A program made the translations under genes and the position numbers. Positions 1 through 12,051 of a DNA stretch of 64,000 nucleotides are shown piece after piece. The notes beneath the pieces were generated by a model. It made no database searches. It was not told the origin of the DNA and saw nothing but the letters and a program-made list of their open reading frames with translations. The stretch comes from Ophiura sarsii (taxonomy: Eukaryota > Echinodermata > Ophiuroidea > Amphilepidida > Ophiuridae). The DNA lies in the NCBI GenBank assembly GCA_035610835.1, contig CM069459.1, positions 61,226,923 through 61,290,922 on the forward strand. The letters run 5' to 3'. Each line of letters starts with the position of its first letter. Position 1 is the stretch's first letter.

Positions 1-1312
1 TTGTGATCGAGTTTGGTTAACAACAGCGAAGTTACTCGTTACATCGTCAGGTCAATACACCCTTTCAACTCATCGCCGCAAGAAAGATGAACGTTAGCAT
101 TGTTATGGTATAGCAATCACAGTACGTTGCCCTTAGTAACGCTACAAAGCTTTTTATCTCAAAAGTCGGGATAATGATGCGTTCTTTAATTGCCGGTACA
201 TCGTATAGCATATCGCATTTGTTTCGAATAAAGACTCGTAACGTTAATGGGGGTGATTTCTGTTGTCGGATGACATAAAAACATGCGGTTTTGACATAAC
301 TGAAATCCGCAAATATGTAATGTGCAGAATTCCCCAGTGGGAGTATAGGAATAGTCTTTTTGTGCTGGGAATGATACATGCCATTGGCAAATATACTACT
401 GGCCCGGTATGATCGTAATTGCCATTGTGAAGGTTTTGATATTATATACTTTACCTAATTAGTAATGTCATCCTGAAGGGACCCTCATCTGAATATAAGC
501 TAGTCACAATACCGATGTCAATTATGTATGCTAACATGAAAAGCTATGCATTTTTTTGCACTATGGTGTTGTGCAAAAAAGAACGATTACAACAATCGTG
601 TACCATCAAGTTATATTTCCGATTTTGATTGTTATTGCCACTATCTTTATTCCAACCGTATTCCTAACATCCTGAAACTTAGAGTTAAATGTGTATGGTT
701 TGATCACCTTTTTTTTGGCTATGATTTTTGTTTTACATCACGATATTCTGATATCAGAAAAATCCACATTTCTTTTCATTATGTCTGTAAAACATTTAGA
801 AATTGAAGGCTAAATAGTGGTGAATTACTGCCAAAGGTGGTTAACCACCCACCAGTTTGTGTACTACTCAACGTATGAACAGATTTCATGTGACCAGGGG
901 TGTACGACTCAACTCGCCGATCTGAAGCTCCTTTTGTTTAACTTGGTGATTGTCACATTGTTGATTGCGATGTTTGTGTCGTGTGTCGTTTGTGTCGTGT
1001 GCTTTATGTATAAACTTAAAGTTGTACTAAGAGATGTTTAAGGGTTTTGTACAAAATTATATTAAAGATTATCATTATAATTGCCGTTATTGTTGTTTCT
1101 ACTCACAAAAAAGCAGCAAAACTTGTTTAAATATGTTTAAATATCATCGCTATTTATTGAAACTTTTTCCGAAACAAATATGATAAAACGTACGTGCTGG
1201 ACGCTTTTTACAAGCCTGAAATATATGATACTTAACGTTTCATGATTTATTTTAGGCATTTGAATTAATTCTCTCACTGTTTTCTTCATTTAGTAATTAA
1301 GTATCATGTACT
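1..1312. other. Noncoding stretch, no gene recognised
   Basis: Only short open frames occur here and none resembles a known family. The 74-codon frame at 817-1041 encodes one hydrophobic segment but begins with GTG and has no other support. A stretch of about 75-90 bases at 1075-1165 reappears inverted near the other end of the window (about 63670-63750), so at least this part is a dispersed repeat. Confidence 0.5.
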
Positions 1313-1470
1313 GTATTGTATTGTATTGTATTTAAAGGGGGTAGGCTATTTACAAGCCTTATTGGCTTTCCAGCCTACTCTTCCATACGATTTTTTTGTT
1401 TGTTTTAAAGTTATTTTTGATGTAGTGTTTTTTATAGAAATAAAGCTTGATTTGATTTGATTTGATTTAC
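1313..1470 (+). repeat. Retroelement 3' tail-like sequence between short tandem repeats
   Basis: A (GTATT)n run at 1313-1333 is followed by sequence with a small stem (GTAGGCT / AGCCTAC), an AATAAAGC signal-like stretch and a (TTGAT)n tail ending near 1468. A short 3' tail made of tandem repeats is typical of truncated LINE or SINE insertions. No coding part is left, so the family cannot be named. Confidence 0.45.
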
Positions 1471-2888
1471 ACCATACCGTCATTGTTTTTGTCCTACGAA
1501 TTGATGCAAGTCTATATAGTCCTTTAATTCCGATAATCATCATAAAGTGGTGCTGTTGCCTTTTTTAATTTATGCAAACGGTACCTGTTTAGCTACGTAC
1601 GTCAGTAGGCCTATATGATTACCTATCCCAAATTTAATGAAAACCATGATGTGACCGTGTACTTCTAAAAATAGAATTATTGGAGTTATGCAACTCAAAC
1701 TGTGGAATGCGACAATTTTAAGGATGACCTTTCATGTAAAATAGAAAACATCTACTTGAAAATCGGGCCAGCAATCAGAACATCTATCTTTAATATTTCA
1801 AGTGCGAATCATTTAAACAAGCATTCCAGATGGTGTAACAGAATCAAATGTGCTTGGCTTTTCTTTGAAACAAGCATGCACAGTGACAACATTGATAACA
1901 TTATTCAAAATATCATTTTCGCTTTTGTACACGGTATGGTTGTATACATTTGCTTACACAAAATTGAAGATATCGTGCTGTTATTGCGAATATCAAGATC
2001 TTTTTTGATAGAACAAGACTGATCAACATTGATCAAAATCTGAATATTATACCATAGGGAGAAGTGCAATAATCTGTCGTATTTAAATGCGTGGTTTAAA
2101 TTGCAACTCTATGTTCTTATGTGGGACATGACAGCGGAACAGCTCATTTCTCAATCTTATATTTACCACGATTTCATTTGAGGATTAGGAAAGAGCGTAA
2201 TAGGCATTTCAATCAGGGCAAAGCGTGTACGCGGTATTATCTAAGATATTCCCAGGATACTCCACGTTATAGTGACAAATGCTATTATCGAATTATTTTG
2301 TTTCCGCGGATTGTAATATAGGGCAATTCAATCAATCGGTCTGATTTAATTGGTTATATATTTATAGTCATTGGGTTGAAGAAATAAGCAACGTTTAAGT
2401 GTGCCACGATACGGTATGTCTTCGTCAATCACAGAGGTTGTATGTTCTTCTTCGAAGCGCGTCATCAGAGTCAGTTTATTTTCAATTCACGTTGATATTA
2501 TGTTTCATTCATTTATCACCCTAATGGTTTCGAGAACTAACGGGCATTACTATTTTTTATTATATATAAGTGATAATAAGGGAATAGAAGCAGGGCATAA
2601 TTACCTTTATCGTAGGGTCATTATGTTGGATTCCATAACAATAATGTTTGGACTGTTTTATTATTGTTGGTGGATTTGCTTTGCAAACATTGGTAGACAA
2701 TTGCGTTAAAAACAAAGGGCTTACTCGACTATGTAGCGATATACAATATGTTTGCCGCAGTCATTTTGATAACAAAATATGACACCAAATAAGCTATGCG
2801 GACATTCATATTGACAGTTAGTGCCTGTAACAGCATACCACGTGGCGATTCAGGGTACTCAGATCAACTTAAAAAACAACCCAAAACA
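1471..2888. other. Noncoding stretch with one dispersed repeat
   Basis: No gene is recognised. Bases about 1688-1800 (GCAACTCAAACT, then AAGGATGACCTTTCATGTA and GAAAATCGG) recur in diverged form at about 39413-39500. The rest looks unique within the window. Confidence 0.45.
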
Positions 2889-5800
2889 GTGATACATTCA
2901 TTCATTCATTCATTCATTCATTCATAAGATTTATTTACACAGTCCAACAACATACAAATATAACAATATAACAAAATATAACATCAAGAAAACAGATATA
3001 TATTCAGGAATGGTATGATATCATGAATGAGATAAATCTAGACGATATATATAGTGAAATGAATGATACAAAGGATAAGCTAATAATAAATATAAAATAT
3101 CAGGCGATGAGAGTGGTCCAGAGAGGTGATGTTGGAAAGTGTGCGGAGAAGCCATTAAGCCTGGAAGGCTTTAAGTTTGGCTCCACCGCTGTGAATATCA
3201 AGAATTAAAAAAAACCCGTATATACTACTACTATAGGAGGTTGTTATGATAAGTAGGGAGATGGTTTGATGAAGTGAAAAGAGTACAATGACAGTGGGCC
3301 GGAAATGCAGGTAACGACATGACAAGTGTGAAACAAACAAACTCAGAGATACTCAGAGATCAATTTCTTTTTATAACTATTTTTGAAGCGGTTTATTTGT
3401 GTACAACTAGTTAGAGTAGAGTCAAGCGAGTTCCAGATTTTAGGTCCATTATAGATTATTGAATGACGAAGTACTTTAGATTTAATATTATCAATAATAA
3501 AGTTATTAGCATTTCTAGTGTTATAATTGTGAAGATCTTTATGTTTAGAGAAGAAACCCCTAAAAGAATTTGGGAGAGCGTTATTATTGAAACGGAACAT
3601 AAATAAAGCAGTTTGAAGTTTGTTGATATCGAAGATATTAAGAGTATTAAAGTTGTGAAATAGAGGCATTGAATGCGAGTCATATGATGTACCAGCGCAG
3701 ATACGCAAAGCCTTCTTTTGACAGATAAATAATTTGTCGATTTTTGTCATATCCGTGCTCGACCATGGGCTTAGGGATATATATATGTTTTGATAGAGTA
3801 ATTGCCCATGCAATGTTGCAATAAGATATGTATGGCAAGACAAGTGTATTATAAAGAGTAAGCAGAATAGAAGAGGGAAGGTCATAGCGTAATCGCCGGA
3901 GTATGCCGATACTTCTAGACACCCGAGTACATGTATTAGCGATGTGAAGTTTCCAGTTTAGATGTTTATCAATGATAACGCCAAGGAATTTGGTATGGTT
4001 AACCGGTGAAATAGGGGTAGAATCAATAGAAATGGTAGCAGAATGTACGGAGGTATGCCGATTAGAGCCGAATAGAATATAATTGGTCTTGCTAACGTTA
4101 AGGGAAAGTTTATTAGCCTTGAACCAGTTCGACACATGTTGAAGCTCATCATTAAAGGTAGAAATTAAAGTAGTAAAATCAGGGTGTGACATAAAAATGT
4201 TGGTGTCATCAGCGAAAAGAACATATGATAATTTCTTTGAAGCATTTGGAATGTCATTCACATAGATCAGGAATAGAAGGGGTCCGAGTATAGAGCCTTG
4301 GGGCACGCCGCATTGAACAGGTAGAAGATTTGAAGAGTGCGAGTTAAAGGACGTAAACTGCTTTCGATTATGAAGATAGTTAGAGAGCAAGGCTAGCGGC
4401 GTACCTCGGATACCGTAGTGATTTAGTTTAGAGAGAAGGATTGAGTGGTCAATAGTGTCGAAAGCCTTTGACAGGTCTAGAAATAGGCCAATCGTGTGAT
4501 GTTTTTTGGAGAGAGCCGAAGAAAGTTTGTTATAAATGTCAACAAGTGCTAGATCGGTTGAGTGGTTTTTCCTGAACCCATACTGGTTGTCGTGAAGGAG
4601 ATCGTATAAAGAAAGGAAATCATAAAGACGGTTGTAGATTAGGCGTTCAAGAATTTTTGAGAAGCATGGCAGAACTGAGATGGGTCGGTAGTTGGAGAAG
4701 GTATGGGGGTCGTCTTTTTTGTAGATGGGTATAACTTTGGCGATCTTGAGAGCAGATGGAAACACACCAGTCATGATGGAAAGGTTAAAGATATGGGCCA
4801 GGGGCCGAGCGATAAAAGGGGCTATTTGTTTGATGATGCCGGGGTCAATGTCATCAAAGCCAGAACTTTTGCCGTTCTTAAAAGTACCAGTGATCTTCAG
4901 AATCTCCTTATCTGAGACAGGATTTAGAAAAATTGACTTATCAAAAGGTGTCGAAAGGAAGTCAGAATAGGGACGCTGAGAATTAATCTTGCGAGCCAAA
5001 TTAGGACCGATTTCAGCAAAGAATTTGTTGAATTTATTCGCAATCTCAGCCTTGTTGGACATTTTGGAATCGCCATCAAAGAAGTAGTTTGGGGGTTTCT
5101 TCATATTATTTTTACCAATTATTTCATTAATGGTACGCCAAGTTTTATTAGTATTATTTTTATAGCTATCGATTTTTTCTTTATAATATTTAGTGCGTGA
5201 AGTACGTATAAGATGAGTGATTTTATTTCTATATTTAACATAGGAATTCTTGTTATATTCATTGGGCCTTTTCATGAAAGTTTTATAACGCTTGTTTCTG
5301 ATATTAATGGATCTGATAATACCTTTAGTAATCCATGGTTTATTTTGTTTACGTTTATTAATTTTAGTGCTTTGTTTTAAGCAGAGATTTATTGTAAATT
5401 GATGAAAATTTATCTATGAAGGTATCGTAAGCAATCTCCGCATCTTTCAGATTTTGCACTACTTCCCAATTTGATTTATTAAGAGCAATGCCCAGTGAAG
5501 CAATTGACTTTTTATTGATCAGACGTTTATTAATGAATACTTGTTTAGAATTACTTCTGCTAGTATTATTTGGGGCATTAAGTACTTGAAAGATCGGAAA
5601 GTGGTCACTGATGTCTGAGAAGAGGATACCTGGTGTTATATTAAGGTTTAGCACATTAGTGAAGATATTGTCAATAAGAGTGGCTGATTTAGTTGTAACG
5701 CGTGTTGGTTTGTCAATAAGCGGATAAAAGGAAGATGAGTAAATAGCATCCAAGAAATCATTAGTCGCACCATGGGTTTTGTAATTCATGAGATCAAGAT

Positions 5801-6232
5801 TAAAGTCGCCACAAATGAATGTGTTCTTCTTTTCTTTGTTGATCAGGTCAAGACAAGTCAAGAGGTTTTCTTGAAATGGATGAGTGACTCTATCAGGTGC
5901 TCTATATATGGTGCCAACGATGGTATTTTGATGTTCAGAATCAATTTCAATGAATAAAGATTCGTAGTCGGTATTATGTAGTAGATCGAGATCCTTCCTA
6001 ATTGAGTAATTAATATCGTCAGATATGTACATTGCGACTCCGCCACCCCTCTTGTGTAAACGGTCTGAATGCACAATTGAGTAGCCATTGATAGGTGGAG
6101 GCGCTGTTTAAAGGTTTAGCCACGATTCACTAAAACAGATGATTGAAAATGAATGGTTTAGAGTGTGAAGGTACTCAGAAATTGAATTACAGTTTTTATT
6201 AAGACTACGTGAATTAATATGAAGAATACATT
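2889..6232 (-). mobile_element. 5'-truncated LINE of the CR1/L2/Jockey group
   Basis: The minus strand reads, in order, an apurinic-type endonuclease, a reverse transcriptase, a C-terminal region, an AT-rich 3' UTR and a terminal (ATGA)n tail at about 2893-2922. A microsatellite instead of a poly(A) tail is typical of CR1/L2-like elements. The 5' end stops at the first residues of the endonuclease domain, so the element is truncated there, and ORF1 is absent. The host sequence beyond 6232 is a dispersed repeat. The clade assignment is by motif style only. Confidence 0.88.
3343..6232 (-). pseudogene. LINE ORF2 remnant: endonuclease plus reverse transcriptase
   Basis: The endonuclease part (about 6230-5385) begins near its LHINSRSLN block, followed by SESWL, RGGGVAMYI, ICGDFNLDL and the C-terminal SDISDHFPI, all standard for LINE APE endonucleases. 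The RT part (about 5363-3700) shows PISVLPCFSKILE, LDLSKAFDTIDH, GVPQGSILGPLLFLIY and the catalytic FADDTNIF block. The C-terminal part (about 3760-3343) contains QKKALRIC and GPKIWNSL. The frame is broken by an in-frame TAA at 6108-6110, a frameshift near 5385 between endonuclease and RT, and another near 3755-3805 after the RT core. The element is therefore dead, although the domains remain easy to recognise. No host function is implied. Confidence 0.92.
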
Positions 6233-6339
6233 ACCATATCATTATACTATAGCCACATTTTATAATTCCTGACACCTTTGATTCGGTCGTAAACAATAAT
6301 TGAAATTTCAGGGGAAAAATCCCAGTAGAACGATTTACG

Positions 6340-6965
6340 TTCCCCCATAAGTATAAATATGCGCGCCAAGTACATCCCAACGAAAGGAAAACATACTTTG
6401 AAACCTCCAGTTGGGTACGTAACATAGCTGAACGGCAACTTAGCGGTAAACAATACCCGTAGGTCTATTATCACCAAAACGAACCGCGCAATTGCTAACC
6501 GCGCACTTTGGGTAATAATACCGAGTTAAATTCCCGAGAAATTTGAACCTTCGGTTTCAAGAATGATCTTGAGGTGAAATAAAGTCTTTCATTGAGATTA
6601 AGGTCTTGAAATATTCCTGTCTTGCAAACTTATTGAAACCAGTCTATGACATCTTCAAACAGATCTTGAGTCATCTGCATTTTGCAAAGTCGTCGATATC
6701 GAAAATAGAATGCGACAACGTAGTGATTACCAAAGTATGCCAAACAGCTGTCTTTACCAGCTAAATTAGGGTTTAGCCACTATTATTTCTTAGATCGAGT
6801 TTACGACGTAACCATTAAAGTACGCGTCTCGTATATTAAAAAAAGAAGAGATAGTAACATTTTGAACCATTGGCATTTTGTCCATTTGTCCATTCATGCG
6901 CGATCGCATTCAATTTTGATTACTCTGTGTGTTATATTTTGTTCGTTTACTTTTTATTTGATTGG
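6340..6965. repeat. Dispersed repeat, copy 1 (partner at 35185-35815)
   Basis: This segment aligns collinearly with 35185-35815. Shared stretches include GGTAAACAATACCCGT, CCGCGCACTTTGGGTA, CTGTCTTGCAAACTTATT, CCAGTCTATGACATCTTC and GTTTAGCCACTATTATTTC. Both copies end in sequence around GTCCATTCATGCGCGATCGC. There is no open frame common to both copies. It may be a noncoding part of a larger mobile element or a segmental duplication. Confidence 0.75.
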
Positions 6966-7088
6966 GTTCGTTAATATAATTGCTATCCTGTGTATACCGG
7001 GGAAGTCTTGGTTATTGCGGACGTGGTTGGAGATGCCAGGTATTGCGAACGTGATAGTAATTAGGTTATGCCTCTGGAACAACTCGTA

Positions 7089-7400
7089 AGGTAGAACTTG
7101 TTTTCATGACGGCACTTGGAAACAAGCTCAGATCTTTTGTTGAGGAGTCTACTTTTGTCGCTGTTGATGATGTACAGCTTCTCCGTAAGGCAAAGGTCGC
7201 ACCGCTTGGATCCTTTGACGTATGCAGTCTCTCTGGTGATTATAGACCATTTGATGGTGAATGGTTGGTTCTTCTTGAGAGCTATGTGGTTTTTCTTCTT
7301 TTCTTAAGGATTGCCTGTGGTTGTAGTATCTCAGCTTGAAAGGAAATTCGGTGGTTCCGATGTATTTCTTGGTGATATTGTTGTCGATAAGTGTACTATT
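7089..7400 (-). pseudogene. Penelope-like element, GIY-YIG endonuclease fragment
   Basis: On the minus strand one frame gives KKYIGTTEFPFKLRYYNH, the start of a Penelope-type GIY-YIG endonuclease (YIG motif, then R and YNH). Nearer the 3' end a second frame gives CDLCLTEKLYIINSD, then LLNKRSELVSKCRH, the usual C-terminal block of the same domain. A frameshift between the two, around 7250, shows the copy is broken. The reverse transcriptase part upstream is missing, so this is a 5'-truncated insertion. Penelope-like elements are retroelements and no host role is implied. A second Penelope remnant, from the RT part, lies at 30805-31530. Confidence 0.85.
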
Positions 7401-7406
7401 CCCAGA

Positions 7407-7614
7407 TGCTGATATACCAGTATCGTTCAATACTGGAACATAAAAGTTGTTAGTATCACTCGATATTTGTTACGATTTTAGCGATACTGGAACACCAAAT
7501 CAGTATCGGCCGATACTGGAAAAAAAAATTATGTCCCAGTATCATCCGATACTTATATAGTGACTTTGTACCAACATCGAACGATACTAGGTGTTACAGG
7601 TTCGTCCAATACTA
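7407..7614. repeat. Cluster of short GTATCG..CGATAC palindromes
   Basis: Five or six imperfect palindromes built on CAGTATCGnnCGATACTG follow one another: around 7410-7435, 7446-7470, 7500-7522, 7532-7556 and 7567-7590, with a half-site near 7600. Several read CCAGTATCG..AATACTGG with one mismatch. They sit directly between the Penelope fragment and the foldback MITE. They may be subterminal repeats of a mobile element or binding-site-like repeats; the sequence does not decide. Confidence 0.6.
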
Positions 7615-7989
7615 GTACCCTGTAAAAATGGTGTCTTGACGACTTTTTGAAGTCATGTCTTGCAAATAAACGTGTCTTAAACAATAAAAAAACATTTACA
7701 AATATGTGGCTGAAGACACGAGCCAAGATATGTCTCAACATTGGCTTCAATAGACATGTCTTACATTTTAGACGTGTCTTGCATGGAGATACTGCTTTGC
7801 GGGACATGTCTTGCATAGAGACGTGACTCGTGTTTTACTGGAGACATGTCTCAAAACTGGCTTCACCAGACATGTCTTGACTCGTGTATTCAGCCAAATA
7901 TTTTGCTATGTTTTTTTTATTGTTTAAGACACCTTAATTTGCAAGACATGACTTCAAAAAGTCGCCAAGACACCATTTTTACAGCGTAC
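7615..7989. mobile_element. Foldback MITE with ~130-bp inverted arms
   Basis: The left arm starts GTACCCTGTAAAAATGG and the right arm ends CCATTTTTACAGCGTAC, its near-perfect reverse complement. The complementarity continues inwards through TGTCTTGACGACTTTTTG, GTCTTAAACAATAAAAA and GGCTGAAGACACGAG for about 130 bases on each side. No coding capacity is present. GTAC occurs at both edges and may be part of the inverted repeat or a target duplication. The transposase family is not assigned. Confidence 0.8.
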
Positions 7990-8024
7990 AGTCCATCATC
8001 TGGGACCTAAAGTACACTTTTCCG

Positions 8025-8172
8025 CATCATGTATCGACAATCTGACACATCCCCCAGAATAAGTCGGCGATTGATAACGCGTTTATCAATATATTACTTG
8101 TATGGGTTCGCAAACTGCGAACTTTAACGAAAGCGATTATCGTCATCGAATTTGGCGATGATTGTAGCACCA
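8025..8172 (-). pseudogene. Relic of a GPCR gene (about codons 15-62)
   Basis: The minus strand is nearly identical to the TM1-TM2 coding region of the intact receptors at 19151 and 29657. It shares GCTACAATCATCGCCAA, CGCTTTCGTTAAAGTTCGC, AACCCATACAAGTAATAT and CGACTTATTCTGGGGGAT. One extra base after GCCAA shifts the frame, and the match stops at both ends. It is thus a fragment of a third receptor copy, in opposite orientation to the two intact genes. Its lost 5' flank may be the minus-strand flank at 15547-16180, in which case the intervening ~7.4 kb was inserted or rearranged. Confidence 0.88.
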
Positions 8173-8175
8173 TGG

Positions 8176-9739
8176 CAGGTAATAGAGGAGGAGCTGACTC
8201 GCAGATTAGCCCTATTTCTAGTCCTATTCCCTTCTTTCATGATCAATTATCACCCTATTGTATATCGTAAGAATAATCCTCCTTGAATCGGCCTTTCAAG
8301 ACATGTGTATAGCAGCGACCAACCTCCACACTCGATTGTTTTTTGATGTCCCGTGTACGTATCACACTAAAACTGTTTCTAGATTTTATTTGTTAATTTT
8401 TATCACACATGCGTACGAGTGGCATAACATCTATTTTCTTAATTAAGATAATGGATGTTTGGTCCCTCGTAAGCATGCGTGATAATATTTTACACCACCG
8501 AAAGAGATCTCAGGGAAACGAACATTTCAGCAAAACATGTACCGAAATCGGCGGTATATTCCGAAAGTTACGAATTATTGAATACGTCATTCTGTTTAGG
8601 GAAATTTGATTCCCAAACTGTGAATTACTAGGAAATAAGTCCGACAATTTAGTCATTTTCACGTATTTCCTGCAATTTCCTGTAATTCAGACATAGTTCA
8701 AAATAAACTTACTCGTATATCGTACCGATCTTTGATGATATGACCGAAAAATGTAATATTGAATCAAATATTGCTACATTTCTGATGCATACAGCAGAAT
8801 TGAGGCAGACTACTGAACTTTGTTCACCAAAACTATAAGAAGCTAAAAATCCCATTGTATCCATGCGAGTATACATCACTTTCAAAAATCCCGCGTCAAT
8901 TCAAAGAAAGACAGAATGGATTGTATGAATGCTGGGAATGACGACGCGTGGTTGATTCAGTCAATAGTTAGGTCACCCAAGCCCTATATGAAAGGTATGA
9001 AGATTGTTAAACGGGGTCAGCAGTCACAAACATGCACAAACACAATAGTCGAACGACCTTGCTATTGTCAAAACTCCCTACACAGAGGACTGCAGTGCAA
9101 ATCTGTACGATGTTCGCCATGTAATGTCTATGGCGCCTAATGGCGGATTTCACTCCGTGGTATGAAGCTATGAAGTTTCCGTGGTCTTCGCTATCTCCAA
9201 GCAGATAGAGCAATACGTACACGGAATTTTTTGTAGACGAGGGTTCATTTCATGATTTGGTGAGGTTTAGAATGAGTTAGGATTCCTGTAATTTCGAAGA
9301 CCACAGATTTTCAAAACGTGAATTTTCTAACATTTTACGACATAAATTTGGTCACAAAACGTGTTTAATACTATACATTTTACCGATCTGCAGATGTTAT
9401 TGACCCTCCTCTAAAATTCTACATGATTTTTAGCACGTTTCTCAGTTTTTGAGATGCCCAATTAGACCATTTTCCGAAGCTATATCTAGCAAATATTGCA
9501 GTCACTGATACTCCATTGTTTTCTTGCGTATAACAAAATATGACATGCAGCGTGACCTCCCTACTGACTGGATTCCTCTCTGTAAAGCCGACCGAATCCC
9601 GTGCAAGGCCTCTATAGACATGATAAACAAGTGACATCAAAACCGCTCGAGCATGGAGGACGATCGCGGCTAAACAATAGTCTTCAAAGGCCACTTCAAG
9701 GAGGGTTATTCTTACGATACGTAATAAGAGAATTACGCC
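8176..9739. other. Noncoding stretch bounded by long inverted arms
   Basis: About 100 bases at 8258-8360 (CGTAAGAATAATCCTCCTTG...) match the reverse complement of about 9600-9725 with moderate divergence. The arms are about 1.2 kb apart. This could be an old foldback or TIR element whose borders are unclear. The open frames here (for example 9419-9979 minus) mostly reflect the arms and resemble no known family. Confidence 0.5.
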
Positions 9740-10207
9740 TAAAGGCCCTGTCACACCATAGCGTATGGCCTGAACGTGGCCTGAACGTATGCCGACGTAA
9801 AATAGCTCGAAAATTGCCAGAGTCCAAGAACGTCCAAGAACGTCCAACTTCCCAACGAATTGCGTATGGAAAAGTCGACATCGGTGATGGAATGGACGTA
9901 TCCATAGCGTATCTTTGTTATATTCCATAGCGTAAAACGTATTACATAGCGTATGACTAACGTATTGATAGCGTATCACTAACTTATAACAAACTTATCA
10001 CAGCGTATCACAGCGTATGCGATCGGCGAGCGTATACCAACGTATGCTTAACGTATTCAAAGCGTATGTCTGCCGTGTTCGACGTATCCTCAGCGTATCC
10101 TCGGCGTACAACGAACACGTGACTTATGCCGCTGCAGAAATTGAGTTTCGTACACGGCGGGACAAGTGTTGCCAGTTCAAGTAAACGCAGCCTAGATGAT
10201 AACTATT

Positions 10208-10995
10208 AAAATATCTAGAAGGGTAAATCTATTTACCCTTCTAGATATTATATTTATATATTATACTCTAGGAATTATATTTGATAACACGCTGTCAATG
10301 GACAACCACATCAAAAATGTGTGCAAATCGACATATTTCCAAATAAGGAACATAAATGAAATTCGCCAAGTGCTTGATGATGATACTGCTGCTACACTTG
10401 TTCACGCCTTAGTCACATCACGTCTTGACAATGGCAATGCTTTATTATATGGGATCACTGAACGAAATCTCAATAAACTTCAACGAGCTCAGAATGCTGC
10501 TGCACGAATGCTCACAAGGACTAGAAAATTTGATCACATTTCACCTGTTTTAGAGCGTCTCCATTGGTTACCTATTCGGTATCGCATCCATTTCAAACTT
10601 CTTCTCCTAACCTGGAAAGCCCTACATGATATGGCACCTTCTTATATCAGCGATCTTCTCAATCCACATATTCCATCACGTCGCCTCAGATCGTCAGATA
10701 AACAGTTTCTCTCTGTTCCTCGGACACATTCTTCATATGGCGACCGGGCTTTCTATGCTTGTGCACCTAAACTGTGGAACTCACTTCCTTCAGATCTTCG
10801 ATTCTGTGATTCACTTGATGGTTTCAAAAAGACTTTAAAAACTCATCTGTTTAAGATTGCTTATGATTTGACTGATTGACTGATGTAATTGTTTTTATAT
10901 TTTAACTGTTTGTTTTTATGTTTTAATGTTTGCGCCTCGGAATAGGTTGTCTAGATAGATGGCGCATTATAAATGCATTATTATTATTTATATTA
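10208..10995 (+). mobile_element. 5'-truncated LINE fragment (L2/CR1-like), RT C-terminus
   Basis: An uninterrupted frame to the stop at 10879 encodes the C-terminal part of a LINE reverse transcriptase, from about 10265. It shows GIIFDNTLSMDNHI, LQRAQNAAARMLT, LERLHWLPIRYRI and APKLWNSLPSDLR in the usual order. The 3' tail reads GCGCATTATAAATGC followed by (ATT)n, the common tail of L2/CR1-like LINEs and their SINE partners. The lack of stops over some 200 codons suggests a fairly recent insertion. The 5' junction carries a perfect 19-bp hairpin (10210-10249). It lies inside the CGTATG-rich transposon. Confidence 0.88.
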
Positions 10996-11206
10996 TTATT
11001 ATCTATAGGTCCAACCTATAACTTACGACGAGTAACGTACCTCTAACGTATGTCAGCGTATGTCAACGTATGTCTAACGTATGTCAGCGTTTGTAAACGT
11101 ATGTCTAACGTACCACGAACCTATCGGGAACTTATGCAGAACGTAAGTTAAGCACACGTTGATTACGTCGAGAAATGTTGAACATGCTCTATCATTTTTC
11201 GCGGGC

Positions 11207-12051
11207 TCGACGTGTTCCAAATGTTCACAACGTATCACAGCGTGCTCTTAACGTAAACGACGTATCCCCAACTTACCCCTAACTTGTATCAGCGCACACC
11301 AACGTACGCCAACGTATTTTTCGATATTTCGCATACGTTGGCATACGTTCAGGCGATACGCCATGGTGTGACAGGGCTACCGTACAGCTAGCGTATGTAC
11401 CGTACAGCTAGCGAGCATTCGGCGTTTTGGGAACTTATGGAGGGTTTGAGTATATAAATGGGTCCCTTGAGTATCTCATCCTCACTTCTTCAAGGTCTGT
11501 CGTGCTGAACACATCAACCCATCATCATACGCTACGAATACGCTACGCTACGTTAAGTATACGTTAAGCATACGTTAGTCATAGGCTCGCATACGCTCGC
11601 ATACGTTGTGATACGCTGTCAGTTGAGTACATTGAGTACGTCGAGAAATTTTGAGCATGCTCAATATTTTTTCGCGGGCTCGACGTGTTCCAAATTGTCA
11701 CAGCGTGCTCTTAACGTAAACGGCGTATCTCCAACGTACCCCTAACTTATATATATCAGCGTACACCAACGTACACCAACGGGGTTTTTTTTGGTTTTTT
11801 TTGTTGCTATTTGTATCAGTATTCAAACTGTATGTATATTATCATTCCTTTGTAACATAGCATATAGTTTTAGGTTGTATATTATTATGTTGCTAAGCGT
11901 AACAAAATGTGCAATATCGTTCCATTTTCATACATTGTGTTTGATGTTGACTGTTGACATACTGTTGTGTTTTTTTTGTTTTTTTATTGTTTTTTTTACG
12001 TTTCCACAGTGCATGGAGCACTCGTGCTTTTATTTTCTTAATCATAACATA
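11207..12051. repeat. 845-bp tandem duplication, first copy
   Basis: The sequence starting TCGACGTGTTCCAAATG at 11207 starts again at 12052 and is repeated in order through the transposon end, the TATATAAATGGGTCC stretch, the CGTATG-rich part and about 250 bases of LINE 3' end. The second copy is interrupted by the hAT element (12372-14134) and continues to about 14664, where it runs on into the rest of the LINE. The duplication therefore happened after the LINE insertion and before the hAT insertion. Confidence 0.85.

Noticed and set aside
817..1041. A 74-codon frame with one membrane-like helix
   Set aside because: GTG start, no homologue recognised, no signal of coding constraint.
7106..7339. 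Plus-strand frames of 63-77 codons
   Set aside because: They are shadows of the minus-strand Penelope GIY-YIG fragment.
9419..9979. A 186-codon minus-strand frame
   Set aside because: It crosses the border of the composite transposon and an inverted-repeat arm and resembles no protein family.
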